64,000 bases of DNA, from NCBI GenBank assembly GCA_964536965.1, contig CAZIAL010000003.1, positions 71,558 through 135,557 of the forward strand, given 5' to 3'. The stretch is from JACMQW01 sp964536965. GTDB taxonomy: Bacteria > Bdellovibrionota > UBA1018. This document shows, piece after piece, positions 34,588 through 43,615 of this stretch (the first letter of the stretch is position 1; every line of letters begins with the position of its first letter). The translations under genes and the position numbers were made by a program. The notes under the pieces were generated by a model. That model was not told where the DNA came from, did no database searches, and saw only the letters and a program-made list of their open reading frames with translations.

Positions 34588-35601
34588 TTATTCGCAGTCG
34601 ACGACCACGAGGACGGTACCGAGTACGGCCGAGGCGCCGGCGACGATGCCGAGCGTTTTAGCCAGTTTCTTGTTCCGTGGAATCATGTCGAGAGCGGTCG
34701 CTTCGTCCTGATTCAGCTCGGTCATATCGGTCTGGAACTCGAGATCGAGCTGGGCCAGTTCCGCGTTACGATTCTGGTCGTTCGTGAGGAAAGCCATCCG
34801 GAGGGAAAGGTCCACGACCTGGGTGTTCCAGGCGGTGACTTGCTTTTGCTTGCTCGCGATTTCGTCCTTCGCGTCGATCGCGGCCGCGCTGTTCGGATCC
34901 AGGACGGAGAGCTGACCCTGGAGGTAAGCGATCCGCTGGTTGGCGGCGGAGATTTGCCCGTTGATCTTCACGATCTGGTTCGGGATCACGATCTGGAAGT
35001 TTTCCACGTCGTAGCGTTGGTCGTTGTACTGCTTCTGGCGAATCTGTTTCCGGCTCTGGTAATCCTGCTGGATCTTCTCAGAACCTTTCGTTTTCGTCAG
35101 GGCGATGATCCCGACCACGACCGCTCCGAGAAGGAGGGCCACGCCCGCGTAGTTCATTCCGCAACCCGACCATGCGAGGCCGTCGTTCGAAGCGCCGCGG
35201 ACCGCGACTCCCATCACGTCCGCGAATTCGCGTCCGGAAAGAGCGGCACGTTCGCCAACGCCGTTCATCGCGCCGGCGACGGCGTCCTGGAACTTCGCGT
35301 AGTCGCGAGGAGTCTGCGTGCGCAGAACGAAGTGATCCATATCGTCGATCGAGATATCGTTCAGGACCAGTTCTTCCGCGAATTGGGCCATCGCCAGCTT
35401 CGGAGCTTGAGCGCCGGAATCGATCGCTTTACGCGCTTTCTTCAGGCTTTTTGCGATCATCGAAAATTTCGCATCGGCGGACGCCGAAGCTTGGGTATCA
35501 GCCGCCGCGCTGGCCGTGGTTGCGATCGTCATCGAAACGCTGTTCGAGATGATCGAGAGGGATAGTAGGGATACGATGCCGAGAGTCTTCTTGTTCTTCA
35601 C
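34588..35601 (-). CDS. Exported membrane protein with coiled coil, unknown function
   Basis: A 337-residue protein. The start is GTG 35601 with a strong AAGGAG 7 bases upstream. It has a long signal peptide (about 1-35, ending ATTASAAA), an Ala-rich helical region, a membrane segment (about 147-170), a Gln/Asn-rich coiled coil (about 185-295) and a last hydrophobic segment ending VVVDCE. A good promoter precedes it and a shared terminator follows. No family is recognised. The strong expression signals suggest an abundant envelope protein. Confidence 0.75.
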   Translation of the reverse strand: MKNKKTLGIVSLLSLSIISNSVSMTIATTASAAADTQASASADAKFSMIAKSLKKARKAIDSGAQAPKLAMAQFAEELVLNDISIDDMDHFVLRTQTPRDYAKFQDAVAGAMNGVGERAALSGREFADVMGVAVRGASNDGLAWSGCGMNYAGVALLLGAVVVGIIALTKTKGSEKIQQDYQSRKQIRQKQYNDQRYDVENFQIVIPNQIVKINGQISAANQRIAYLQGQLSVLDPNSAAAIDAKDEIASKQKQVTAWNTQVVDLSLRMAFLTNDQNRNAELAQLDLEFQTDMTELNQDEATALDMIPRNKKLAKTLGIVAGASAVLGTVLVVVDCE

Positions 35602-35670
35602 TTTGGTCTCCTTGGACGTTGGGGCCTTTGAAGGTTCGAAGGTCCCGGAGCGGCGGGCCTTTCGAGGCGC

Positions 35671-35699
35671 GTTGTAACGCAATGCAAGGTTTCTGTGAA
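35671..35699 (-). promoter_or_regulatory. Sigma-70-type promoter
   Basis: The reverse strand reads TTCACA (35699-35694), a 17-base spacer and TACAAC (35676-35671). It lies about 70 bases before the GTG start at 35601. Confidence 0.65.
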
Positions 35700-35823
35700 G
35701 TAAGAAAAGGTGCTCTGCGTCACTTTCGGGTGACGATTGCGGGCGGAAGCGTCACTCCACGTCCAAAATCCCAGGAATAGGAGGCTTTTTTAGGACAGGC
35801 CCGCCTAACCGGTTCCGACGGGT

Positions 35824-37227
35824 TCAGCCGAGGAGCTTCGAGAGCTCTCGGATGCGGGATAAAGTCAGAACTTTCAGCCCGGCATTCGCAACGACCTTCC
35901 TCGGTGAATTCTCGGGAATAACGACGGTCGAAAAGCCCAGCTTCTTGGCTTCCGCGATGCGAACTTCCATCAGCGGGGCGCGGCGAACCTCTCCGGTCAG
36001 TGCGAGTTCTCCGAGAAACAGACAGTCGCCCGGCAACGAAATCTCCTCGACGCTCGACCAGATTGCGGCGGCGGCCGCGAGATCGACCGCTGGCTCCGAA
36101 ATGCGCAGACCGCCCGAGACGTTGAAAAAGAGATCCTTCTGCATCAGCGGCAGACCCATATGCCGTTCGAGGATCGCGGCCAGAATCGAGAGCCGGGAGT
36201 GGTCGATTCCGACGGCGGTTCGCCTTGGCATCGCGAGCCCGCTCGGAACGACGAGTGACTGGAGTTCGACGAGAATGGGGCGCGACCCCTCGAGCGAAGC
36301 GGTGATCGCGACGCCCGAAACAGGTTCCTTACGCTCGGAAAGAAAGAGGCTCGATGGGTTGAGCACCTCTTTCAGTCCGTCGGATTCCATTTCGAAGACT
36401 CCGAGCTCGTTCGTGCTGCCGAACCGATTTTTCACGGTACGCAGCAGACGATAGGTCTGGCCGCCTTCTCCTTCGAAGTAGAGTACCGTATCGACCATAT
36501 GTTCGACCGTCTTCGGTCCGGCGATCGCCCCTTCCTTCGTCACATGCCCGACGAGCCAGACCGCGACCCCCGCGGTCTTCGCCAGCGCCATGAGGCGAGC
36601 CGTGATCTCGCGAACCTGCGAAACGCTGCCCGGCGCGCTTTGCGAATAGTTCGACGTAAACGTCTGGAGGGAATCCATGAAAAGCAGATCCGGTTTCAGC
36701 TCCTGGACATTCGCGAAAACCCGTTCGAGCTGGGTTTCCGCCGCCAGAAAAATTCGGCCGCGTCCTTCGACGCCCATCCGCTTTGCGCGCGCCGCGATCT
36801 GGTCGAGCGATTCTTCCCCGGAAACGTAGAGGATCTTCAGCTCCGGATTCTCCTTCAGGATTCCCTTGGCGAGCTGGAGCAGGAGGGTGGATTTCCCGAT
36901 TCCCGGATCACCACCCAGCAGCGTGAAGGCGTCCGGAACGAGCCCGCCGCCGAGAGTCCGGTCGAGTTCGATCATGCCGGTGGAAATTCGTCGCTTCGAC
37001 GCCTTCGAATCCACGTCATCGAGGGGGACCACATCGGCTTTCCGCTTTTCGAGATCTTTAAAGGACTTGAAGTCGTCTCGTACGGACGAGACGGATCCCG
37101 CGACCGCGGCCGACTCGGGTTTCTCTTCTTCCAGCGTATTCCAGGACTCGCACGTCGGGCACCTGCCGAGCCATTTAGCGCTCGCATAGCCACAGTTCTG
37201 ACACACGTATCGGGACTTCACCTTCAT
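35824..37227 (-). CDS. radA: DNA repair protein RadA
   Basis: A 467-residue RadA/Sms of standard length. It has an N-terminal four-Cys zinc finger (CQNCG...CPTCESW), Walker A GGDPGIGKST, the RadA-specific KNRFG motif and a C-terminal Lon-like domain. RadA is a branch-migration helicase in recombination. The start is ATG 37227 (TTG 37233 is possible). It is divergent from the gene at 37262. The 222 bases before it (35602-35823) hold the promoter above and no further gene. Confidence 0.96.
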   Translation of the reverse strand: MKVKSRYVCQNCGYASAKWLGRCPTCESWNTLEEEKPESAAVAGSVSSVRDDFKSFKDLEKRKADVVPLDDVDSKASKRRISTGMIELDRTLGGGLVPDAFTLLGGDPGIGKSTLLLQLAKGILKENPELKILYVSGEESLDQIAARAKRMGVEGRGRIFLAAETQLERVFANVQELKPDLLFMDSLQTFTSNYSQSAPGSVSQVREITARLMALAKTAGVAVWLVGHVTKEGAIAGPKTVEHMVDTVLYFEGEGGQTYRLLRTVKNRFGSTNELGVFEMESDGLKEVLNPSSLFLSERKEPVSGVAITASLEGSRPILVELQSLVVPSGLAMPRRTAVGIDHSRLSILAAILERHMGLPLMQKDLFFNVSGGLRISEPAVDLAAAAAIWSSVEEISLPGDCLFLGELALTGEVRRAPLMEVRIAEAKKLGFSTVVIPENSPRKVVANAGLKVLTLSRIRELSKLLG

Positions 37228-37248
37228 GCCCAAGTCCTAACAACGTGC

Positions 37249-37254
37249 TAGAAT
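37249..37254 (+). promoter_or_regulatory. -10 element TAGAAT, leaderless configuration
   Basis: TAGAAT ends 7 bases before the ATG at 37262. There is no Shine-Dalgarno and no strong -35. Confidence 0.4.
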
Positions 37255-37261
37255 CTTTTCT

Positions 37262-37678
37262 ATGGCGAAAGACGCATGGTCCCGGTTCCGCGAAAAAGAA
37301 GAGCAACGTGATGAAGAAGATCGGAAGCGTATCCAGGAGGATATGAAAAAAATCGATCCCCAGGCGGAAATCGCCGAAGGTTCGACCGCCGATAAGATGA
37401 TGATCGATCTGCTCAGCAAATGCGAAATCATGATGGAGCAAATCTCAAGCCTGTACCAGATGTGGATCCAGGGCATGGAGCGGATTCCTCCGATCACCCA
37501 GCGCAAGCACCTCGAAGATCTCGTGATGAAAATCCAGACCGCGCCGAAGCCGACCGCCAATCTCAAATTTCGAGTGAGCCAGTTTCAGACGAAATACTCC
37601 ATGTTCAAGGATAAATGGGATCGTCTCGCTCGCGACGTGGAAACCGGCAAGGTCGTCGTGAAGCGTCGCAGTTTCTGA
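37262..37678 (+). CDS. Small cytoplasmic helical protein, unknown function
   Basis: A 138-residue charged, mostly helical protein with no signal peptide. The N-terminus is rich in Glu, Arg and Lys (a coiled-coil-like MAKDAWSRFREKEEQR start), and Met is frequent in the middle (MMIDLL, IMMEQI). It is divergent from radA by 34 bases and has a leaderless-type start. I recognise no family. Confidence 0.7.
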   Translation: MAKDAWSRFREKEEQRDEEDRKRIQEDMKKIDPQAEIAEGSTADKMMIDLLSKCEIMMEQISSLYQMWIQGMERIPPITQRKHLEDLVMKIQTAPKPTANLKFRVSQFQTKYSMFKDKWDRLARDVETGKVVVKRRSF

Positions 37679-37683
37679 GCGGC

Positions 37684-37812
37684 GTCTAATCCTTAGACAG
37701 CGTGTTTCCTCGATCCAGGACTCGAAGTCCATATAGCGGGCTCCGGGCGTTGCCTTTTCCTGGTACGGCCTTCGCTATGGGGCGGGAGGGATCCTCCGTA
37801 TTTTGGATCCCT
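37684..37812 (+). promoter_or_regulatory. Leader region with three possible hairpins
   Basis: The 144-base gap before the gene at 37823 contains GTCTAA-TCC-TTAGAC (37684-37698), an interrupted pair CCATATAGCG/CGCTATGG (37729-37738 with 37773-37780) and AGGGATCC-N10-GGATCCCT (37787-37812). The last ends just before the AAGGA ribosome site. No known riboswitch pattern is matched. Confidence 0.35.
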
Positions 37813-37822
37813 AAGGAAGCTT

Positions 37823-39043
37823 ATGCGCCGTTCACTCGTTGCCCTCATCCTCATCGGAAGCCTGGTCGGCCAAAGCGTTTTTGCGCTCGCGGCGCCGATC
37901 CATTCCCCCGAGGTCGCCCTGTATCTGAAGCATCTGGACGATCTCCAGCTGGCCGATGACCTCGGATCGATCGACGAAGGAGAAGAGGACTCGGAAGAAG
38001 CCGTGGACGATGAGGAATCGCCCGTTGCCGGAACGTCCCCGAGCGCCGCGAAGTCAGTGACTTATCGGAATACGGGCGAATTCCTCATCGGATTCGTCAA
38101 TGATCTTCTCAGGAACCACCCTTGGTGCCGCCCGCGCGAAGAGGCGGCCTTCGATCGCCTGGAGTGCATCCGCGAAGAATTCACCAAGATCGTCCGTAAA
38201 GCCGAGAAGGAAGGCGCCGCCGATTCCGTCGAAGCCGCGATCCTGATTCATTATACCTCGGCCTTCACGTTCAACGACCGGTACGAGTTCACCATCGACG
38301 CCGCGATGTTGCCTCGTCTGGCGAACTCGCGGAAGGCGCCCAAGCGCGATCAGACGGATCTTCCGCCTTTCACTGAATATCGGTTTAATAAACTCGGCCT
38401 CGAGAATACGCGCCGACTGAAGAAGACGACTCCCGATGGAAAACTGGATCCGCGGATCCACCAAGCTCTCAGTAAAGCCTATCGTAAAAAGATCCGCGGA
38501 ATCGGGCCGGTGAATCCAGTCGATTTCACGGTCGCCAAATACACGCGCAACCAACTCGGTACGCTGAGTAAACGTCTGATGGAAACGACTTGGTTCTTCA
38601 CCGCCGACGAAGGTGCCCACGTCGTCGCGACCAAAAGCGGGGAGACCCGAAAGATCAAGCTTTCCAGCGAAGACCTCTCCGCGCTCGCACTGAACGACCT
38701 GCTCTTCAGCTTCGAGCAGGACGCCCATAATTCGGGTTCGAGCTTCTACCAAACCGATGTCTATCTCGAAGAAGCCGTGATCGCCGCCGCGCTGACGGGC
38801 GATGTGGACGCGCGCTGGATCGAGGGGATTCTCTCGATTTCGGAGTTTAAACAGCCGAAGCCGGACCGTTCTAAATTCATGCGCATCTTAGGCGATGTGG
38901 CACGGACGCTTCTGATCACCCAGCCCCAGTTACTGCCTTTCTATACTTTCGGTTCGATCGTTTTCGAATCCGTGAAGAGAAACAAAGCCGACCGTACGGA
39001 GTACAACAATGAAACCCGCCGCATTCCTATCCGCACTCATTAG
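37823..39043 (+). CDS. Exported protein of unknown function
   Basis: A 406-residue protein with a Sec signal peptide (cleavage near residue 24, ALA-APIH) and an acidic stretch of Glu/Asp (about 48-65). The remainder is mixed alpha/beta with no motif I recognise. AAGGA sits 7 bases upstream of the start. Its end overlaps the secreted metalloprotease gene by 35 bases, so the two are co-expressed and may act together, for example as protease and chaperone/substrate. That link is inferred from overlap only. Confidence 0.72.
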   Translation: MRRSLVALILIGSLVGQSVFALAAPIHSPEVALYLKHLDDLQLADDLGSIDEGEEDSEEAVDDEESPVAGTSPSAAKSVTYRNTGEFLIGFVNDLLRNHPWCRPREEAAFDRLECIREEFTKIVRKAEKEGAADSVEAAILIHYTSAFTFNDRYEFTIDAAMLPRLANSRKAPKRDQTDLPPFTEYRFNKLGLENTRRLKKTTPDGKLDPRIHQALSKAYRKKIRGIGPVNPVDFTVAKYTRNQLGTLSKRLMETTWFFTADEGAHVVATKSGETRKIKLSSEDLSALALNDLLFSFEQDAHNSGSSFYQTDVYLEEAVIAAALTGDVDARWIEGILSISEFKQPKPDRSKFMRILGDVARTLLITQPQLLPFYTFGSIVFESVKRNKADRTEYNNETRRIPIRTH

Positions 39044-40241
39044 TACGATTCTTCTGGCGGCGACCGGCGTTTCCGCCGCGGAAGGTCCCGAATTTCTCGT
39101 GAAAGTCCGCGACGGGCGCAAGCTCGGCGAGGCGCGAAAGTCACTGAAGGATCTTGAATCGAAGGATTCTTTCCTGGGAAGACATTTTACCGTCGTGAAG
39201 GGGTCGACCGACGCGCCGATCCGTTTCGACGACCAGGATCGCGACCTCGTATTCCGTGCCGCCACGGTTTACTATCATATGACGGTAGCTCGCGACTGGT
39301 TCGCGGCGCAGCCGAACTTCGAAAGCGAATCCTTTCGCAAAGGGCTCGAGGAAAAAACGCTCATTCGGCTCGATCAGGTGCAGCCATTTTCGGAGACGAT
39401 TCATTTCGAAACGACGGGCCGCGAAGTCCATAACGGTTGCCGAACCATCGCGCCTTCGCGGGACTGGGAAAAAGACGACGAGGTTCCGGCGTGGGGCTTC
39501 GAGACCTGGTTCTATGCTCCGAAAAAAGTGGCTTCGGCCTCCGCCGGCGAAACGATCGGCAAGATGGTGAACAGCCCGAGCTTCAAGGATCCGCTTCGCG
39601 AGAATCTTCTCTACGGCGACTTCATGGATGCGTCGCGCGACGCGCTCGACGGACAGATCGATCCGGTCATCCATGGAATCTCGATCGCGTTTACGCTCGG
39701 GCTCACCGAGATCGTACCCGCGCTCATCGAAAACGTGGGCAAGCTCTTCAAAACGAAGCAGTTCTTCGACGCCTCGGTCGTGCCGGAGGTGATCTATCAC
39801 GAATATGCGCACACGCTGTTGGGCCATATTCTGAACCCGCATCGCTCGACCGCCCTGAACGAAGGATACCCGAACTATTTCGCGTACAAAATCTCGGGTC
39901 TGAAGAATCTCGCGGCGAAGACCGGCAAGAAGATCTCCAAGGGCTTCCAGCCGAAAAAAGGCGAGCTCAAGAATCGTTATACCTTCGCGCAGGACTTCTC
40001 GGTCAACCTCGCTCGCAGTAGCTTCACTTACAGTCTGTTGGTCGATCTCGAACAGGCTCTCGAAGAAGACGGGTTTCCCGTGATCGTCGCGGCTCTCGAA
40101 CATCTCGAAGGCACCGAACCGCTGAAAGGGGAGTTCGAGGGCAAACTTCGCAAAGGCGTCGATACCCACACCGACGACCCGGCCAAGCGTGATGCGTTGA
40201 AGCTGCTGATTCGCGGAGTGATGCGCGCGCGCGGTCTCTAA
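39009..40241 (+). CDS. Secreted zinc metalloprotease-like protein (HExxH)
   Basis: A 410-residue protein with a signal peptide (cleavage near ATGVSA-AEG) and an HExxH zinc site: H264-E265-Y-A-H268, with a likely third ligand E285 in LNEGYPNYF. This H-E-x-x-H...E layout is the gluzincin pattern. The family is not identified more closely. It starts inside the preceding exported-protein gene. A predatory or scavenging lifestyle would fit secreted proteases, but this gene alone cannot show that. Confidence 0.72.
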   Translation: MKPAAFLSALISTILLAATGVSAAEGPEFLVKVRDGRKLGEARKSLKDLESKDSFLGRHFTVVKGSTDAPIRFDDQDRDLVFRAATVYYHMTVARDWFAAQPNFESESFRKGLEEKTLIRLDQVQPFSETIHFETTGREVHNGCRTIAPSRDWEKDDEVPAWGFETWFYAPKKVASASAGETIGKMVNSPSFKDPLRENLLYGDFMDASRDALDGQIDPVIHGISIAFTLGLTEIVPALIENVGKLFKTKQFFDASVVPEVIYHEYAHTLLGHILNPHRSTALNEGYPNYFAYKISGLKNLAAKTGKKISKGFQPKKGELKNRYTFAQDFSVNLARSSFTYSLLVDLEQALEEDGFPVIVAALEHLEGTEPLKGEFEGKLRKGVDTHTDDPAKRDALKLLIRGVMRARGL

Positions 40242-40264
40242 ACCGAATCCGACTCGCTCCTAAG

Positions 40265-41794
40265 TCAGCGTTGCGTATCGCCTTTCCAGAGGGTTCGCCC
40301 GACGGCATTCTTCCATCGGGTGATTTCGCGTCCACGCACGACCGGATCGATCGTGGGTTTGAATTCACGGTCGATCTTCCAGTTGCGCTCGATCTCGCCG
40401 AGATCCGTCCAGATCCCCGCGCCGAGCCCCGCGGCGAAGATCGCTCCGAGCGCGGTACTTTCGATATACTTCGGACGCCGAAGCGATACGCCGAGAATAT
40501 CGGACTGGAACTGCATCAGAAGTTCGTTCGCCGAAGCTCCGCCGTCGACATTGAGCCCTTCGAGCGGGCGCCCGAGATCCTGCTGCATCGCCGCGAGGAG
40601 ATCGGCGATCTGGAACGCGATGCCTTCGAGAACCGCGCGCGCGAGATGCGCTTTCGTGGTTCCGCGCGTGATTCCGGTGATCAGTCCGGTCGTTTCGGGG
40701 TCCCAGTACGGAGCGCCGAGACCGGTGAGCGCAGGTACGAAGGTCGCCCCTTCGCTGCTCGAAACACTCGCCGCGAGTTTCTCGATTTCCGCAGAGTCAT
40801 GGATCAGACCGAGTCCGTCGCGAAACCACTGCACGGCCGCACCGGCGACGAAAGTCGAGCCCTCGAGCGCGTAGGTCACGTTCCGATCATCTTCAAGAGG
40901 TCCCAGCGCCCAGGCGATGGTGGTGAGGAGACGATGCTGGGAATAGACGGGCTTGGCGCCCGTGTTCATCAGGAGAAACGCGCCCGTGCCGTAAGTGCAT
41001 TTCGCGAGTCCGGGACGTGTGCACGCCTGCCCGAGCAAGGCCGATTGTTGGTCGCCGAGAATTCCGGTGATCGGGATTCCATCGGGCAGAAAGCCGACGC
41101 CTTTCGTCCTGCCGAAAGCGCCGTTCGACGGAATCACGCGCGGCCAGATCGACTTCGGAATCCCGAGCGCCGCGCAGAGACCATCGTCGAATGCACGCTT
41201 TTCGAGATGGAAAGCGAGGGTGCGCGAGGCATTCGACGGTTCCGTCACATGTTCCGCGTTACCTGTCAGTTTCGCGACGAGAAAGCTGTCGATGGTCCCG
41301 ACGGCGAGACGTCCTTCCTTCGCGGCCTTTTCGACCGCCGGCCAGTTTCGGATCGCCCAGGCGGCTTTCGTTCCCGAGAAATACGGATCCAGAAGGAGGC
41401 CCGTCGACTTCTGGAACATGGCTTCGAGCGATTGTTTCTTCAGTGAATCGCAGAAGTCAGCGGTGCGGCGATCCTGCCAGACGATGGCATTCGCGAGCGT
41501 CTCGCCCGATTTGCGATCCCAGAAGCAAAGTGTTTCACGCTGGTTGGTGATGCCGATGGCGGCGATTCGTTTCCCGGCTTCCGCGCCGTCGATTCCGGCC
41601 TTCTTGAGGACGGACTCGACGGTCGTGCCGACCGCTTTCCAGATTTCGTTCGGGTCGTGTTCGACCCAGCCCGGTTTCGGAAAAATCTGCGGAAAATCGA
41701 GCGAGGCTTCGGCGACCAGGTTCAGTTCCCGGTCCATGAGAATCGCGGTGGTACCCGTCGTGCCTTCGTCGATGGCGAGGAGGAATGTTTTCAT
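40265..41794 (-). CDS. glpK: Glycerol kinase
   Basis: A 509-residue FGGY-family kinase with the GlpK N-terminus AIDEGTTGTTA, the substrate region GWVEHDP, the ITNQRET and NAIVWQDRR segments, and the ATP-site GGASANELLMQFQSDILG. It phosphorylates glycerol to sn-glycerol 3-phosphate. The start is ATG 41794. No glpF or glpD gene is adjacent. A 23-base gap separates it from the convergent metalloprotease gene. Confidence 0.95.
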   Translation of the reverse strand: MKTFLLAIDEGTTGTTAILMDRELNLVAEASLDFPQIFPKPGWVEHDPNEIWKAVGTTVESVLKKAGIDGAEAGKRIAAIGITNQRETLCFWDRKSGETLANAIVWQDRRTADFCDSLKKQSLEAMFQKSTGLLLDPYFSGTKAAWAIRNWPAVEKAAKEGRLAVGTIDSFLVAKLTGNAEHVTEPSNASRTLAFHLEKRAFDDGLCAALGIPKSIWPRVIPSNGAFGRTKGVGFLPDGIPITGILGDQQSALLGQACTRPGLAKCTYGTGAFLLMNTGAKPVYSQHRLLTTIAWALGPLEDDRNVTYALEGSTFVAGAAVQWFRDGLGLIHDSAEIEKLAASVSSSEGATFVPALTGLGAPYWDPETTGLITGITRGTTKAHLARAVLEGIAFQIADLLAAMQQDLGRPLEGLNVDGGASANELLMQFQSDILGVSLRRPKYIESTALGAIFAAGLGAGIWTDLGEIERNWKIDREFKPTIDPVVRGREITRWKNAVGRTLWKGDTQR

Positions 41795-41824
41795 GAGAAG
41801 AGGGTAGCGAACTCCCGCCAAATA

Positions 41825-41860
41825 AAAAACCCCGGTCGCTGTCGGCGCCCCGGGGTTTTT
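41825..41860 (-). terminator. Rho-independent terminator
   Basis: AAAAACCCCGG / CCGGGGTTTTT form an 11-base stem with a 14-base loop and a T tract. It ends transcription of the response regulator gene before glpK. Confidence 0.88.
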
Positions 41861-41883
41861 CGATTCATCATCGAGTAGGAAAT

Positions 41884-42564
41884 CTACTCCTGCATCAAGC
41901 AGTAACCTTCGTTCGTCTGGTAGTTGATCTTGACGTTCAGGTCGCGAAGCTTTTCGCGAAGTTTCGAAAGATGGAAATCGAAGGCTTTCGGGCTCAACGC
42001 CTCGCTCTTCCAGACTTCTCCGATAATTTCCTCGCGATTCAGCCGGCGTTCCGGATTCCGGAAAAACAGCGCCAGGATCTTGTACTCGGTCTGGGTAAGC
42101 TGGATGACCTTCTGGATGGAATCCCGCGTAACCGTTTGCGTGAACGTATCGAGGGTCATTTCCTTGAAGCGAGGCTTGGCGAGCGACATTCCGGCCGTTT
42201 GGCCCTTCTCACTTAAGATGCGATTGATCTTGAAAAGGATCTCGTTCTTGTTCACGGGTTTTACGAAAAAATCCCGCGCGCCCTTTTTGAAGCAGTCCTG
42301 CAGGATTTTATAATCGTCCGACGCGGAAACGACCGCGAAAGGCATCTCCAGGGTCGCCGTGGTTCCGAGGAAGCTCGTGAATTCACCGTCGGGAAGGTGG
42401 AGATCCGCGATGAGGAGTTCCGGCTTTCTATTTTCGTTTTTGGCGAGTGCGCTTTTCAGGTCGCTCAGTGACTTGAAGTATTCAGCTTCAAATCCCGAGT
42501 TAAACATCTTTTGGTAGAGAAGGATCGCGTCTTCATCGTCTTCAAGAACCCACAAGTGCGCCAT
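41884..42564 (-). CDS. Response regulator with winged-helix output domain
   Basis: A 226-residue orphan regulator. The receiver has E8-D9-D10, phospho-acceptor D54 (IADLHLPDG) and a KP motif (FFVKPVN). The C-terminal OmpR-like winged helix (about 130-225) includes TQTEYKILALFFRNPERRL. The start is ATG 42564 (MAHLWVLEDD); upstream in-frame ATGs exist. No kinase is adjacent. The 144 bases upstream are AT-rich with no other gene. Confidence 0.9.
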   Translation of the reverse strand: MAHLWVLEDDEDAILLYQKMFNSGFEAEYFKSLSDLKSALAKNENRKPELLIADLHLPDGEFTSFLGTTATLEMPFAVVSASDDYKILQDCFKKGARDFFVKPVNKNEILFKINRILSEKGQTAGMSLAKPRFKEMTLDTFTQTVTRDSIQKVIQLTQTEYKILALFFRNPERRLNREEIIGEVWKSEALSPKAFDFHLSKLREKLRDLNVKINYQTNEGYCLMQE

Positions 42565-42708
42565 GTTCTTTGCTACTCCACCTGCCGTCATATGATTCGT
42601 GCCCAAATTATTGCTCAACATTTTACTTTGTCCCGCTTTTTAAACTGAGCGCATCCCCATGCCCCATATCAATAGCTGGTCGTTTAATGGCTTACGAGCG
42701 CGGAAAAA

Positions 42709-43572
42709 TCAAACTCGAATATCGCGTGAGTTTTCTAAGAAGTGGAACGCGCATGTAGACGCCAGGCGCGCTGTTCTGCCGCCGAGGTCGTGCAAAGGAT
42801 TGAGCTCGAAAATTCCGAGCGAAATCACTTTTGCATTTACGCCCGCTCCTTCACAGATCTGTATAAGGTCCGTAGACGTAAAACCTTCAGACTGTGGAGC
42901 AGAGACACCCGGGGCAAATGCTTCGGAGGCCGAATCCAGGTCCAGACTAACCACAATTGCATCTACTTGACTCGCTAGTTTTTCCAAACTTTGTGTAAAA
43001 TGGGAAATCGCCTGAGAATGACGACATGAGTCAAATCGAACGATTTCAACGCCATGTTCAGATGCGTAGCGCCATAATTCGGGTGCATTGCAGTGCGACT
43101 GGATTCCAAATTCAGTGAGGTGTCGACCCTCGATGATTCGATTTTCGATGGCGAGATAGAATGGGCTGCCGCTCGAAATTTTCGGACTGGGTTTTCGAAG
43201 ATCGAGATGGGCGTCAATATTCACGCAGCCCAGTCGGACTTCGGGTCCTAAGAATCGTCGCAGGCCGAGAAGCTGGGAGTATCCGTGGTCGTGTCCGCCG
43301 CCGACGACGACGGTTCGATCCGCTCCTGCCGCGGCTTCGCGAATGAGTTCGGCCGCCGCTTCGTGATTTTCTTCGACGGTCGTCGAAATCGCGGCCAGTT
43401 CGAATTCGCGGACCAGACAGTCTTTCAGCGGAGTTTTTCCGGGAGCAGTGCCGCTCCAGCGAGCGAAGCTCTCGCGAAATGCGCGAGGTCCGAAGGCGGC
43501 CCCGATGCGACCGCCAACGTTTTGCACGCCGAGGTGATCAGGTATTGATACGAGGCTCCATTTGAATCCCAT
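42709..43572 (-). CDS. Ureohydrolase-family protein, formimidoylglutamase (HutG)-like
   Basis: A 287-residue arginase-fold protein with manganese ligands in GGGHDHGY, NIDAHLDLR and SLDLDSA. The SSGSPFYLA segment resembles the HutG pattern rather than arginase. HutG cleaves N-formimino-glutamate in histidine breakdown, but no other hut gene is here. The 3' half (about 43000-43160) is clearly richer in AT (about 48% GC) than the 5' half (about 66% near 43260-43500), so the gene may be a mosaic. AAGGGA precedes the ATG. Confidence 0.8.
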   Translation of the reverse strand: MGFKWSLVSIPDHLGVQNVGGRIGAAFGPRAFRESFARWSGTAPGKTPLKDCLVREFELAAISTTVEENHEAAAELIREAAAGADRTVVVGGGHDHGYSQLLGLRRFLGPEVRLGCVNIDAHLDLRKPSPKISSGSPFYLAIENRIIEGRHLTEFGIQSHCNAPELWRYASEHGVEIVRFDSCRHSQAISHFTQSLEKLASQVDAIVVSLDLDSASEAFAPGVSAPQSEGFTSTDLIQICEGAGVNAKVISLGIFELNPLHDLGGRTARLASTCAFHFLENSRDIRV

Positions 43573-43615
43573 CGCCGATTCCCTTAAACTAAATGCTACT
43601 TGAGGTCCGAATCCA

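Noticed and set aside
37729..37812. c-di-GMP or other known riboswitch in the leader
   Set aside because: None of the conserved core bases of the GEMM or other classes I know could be found.
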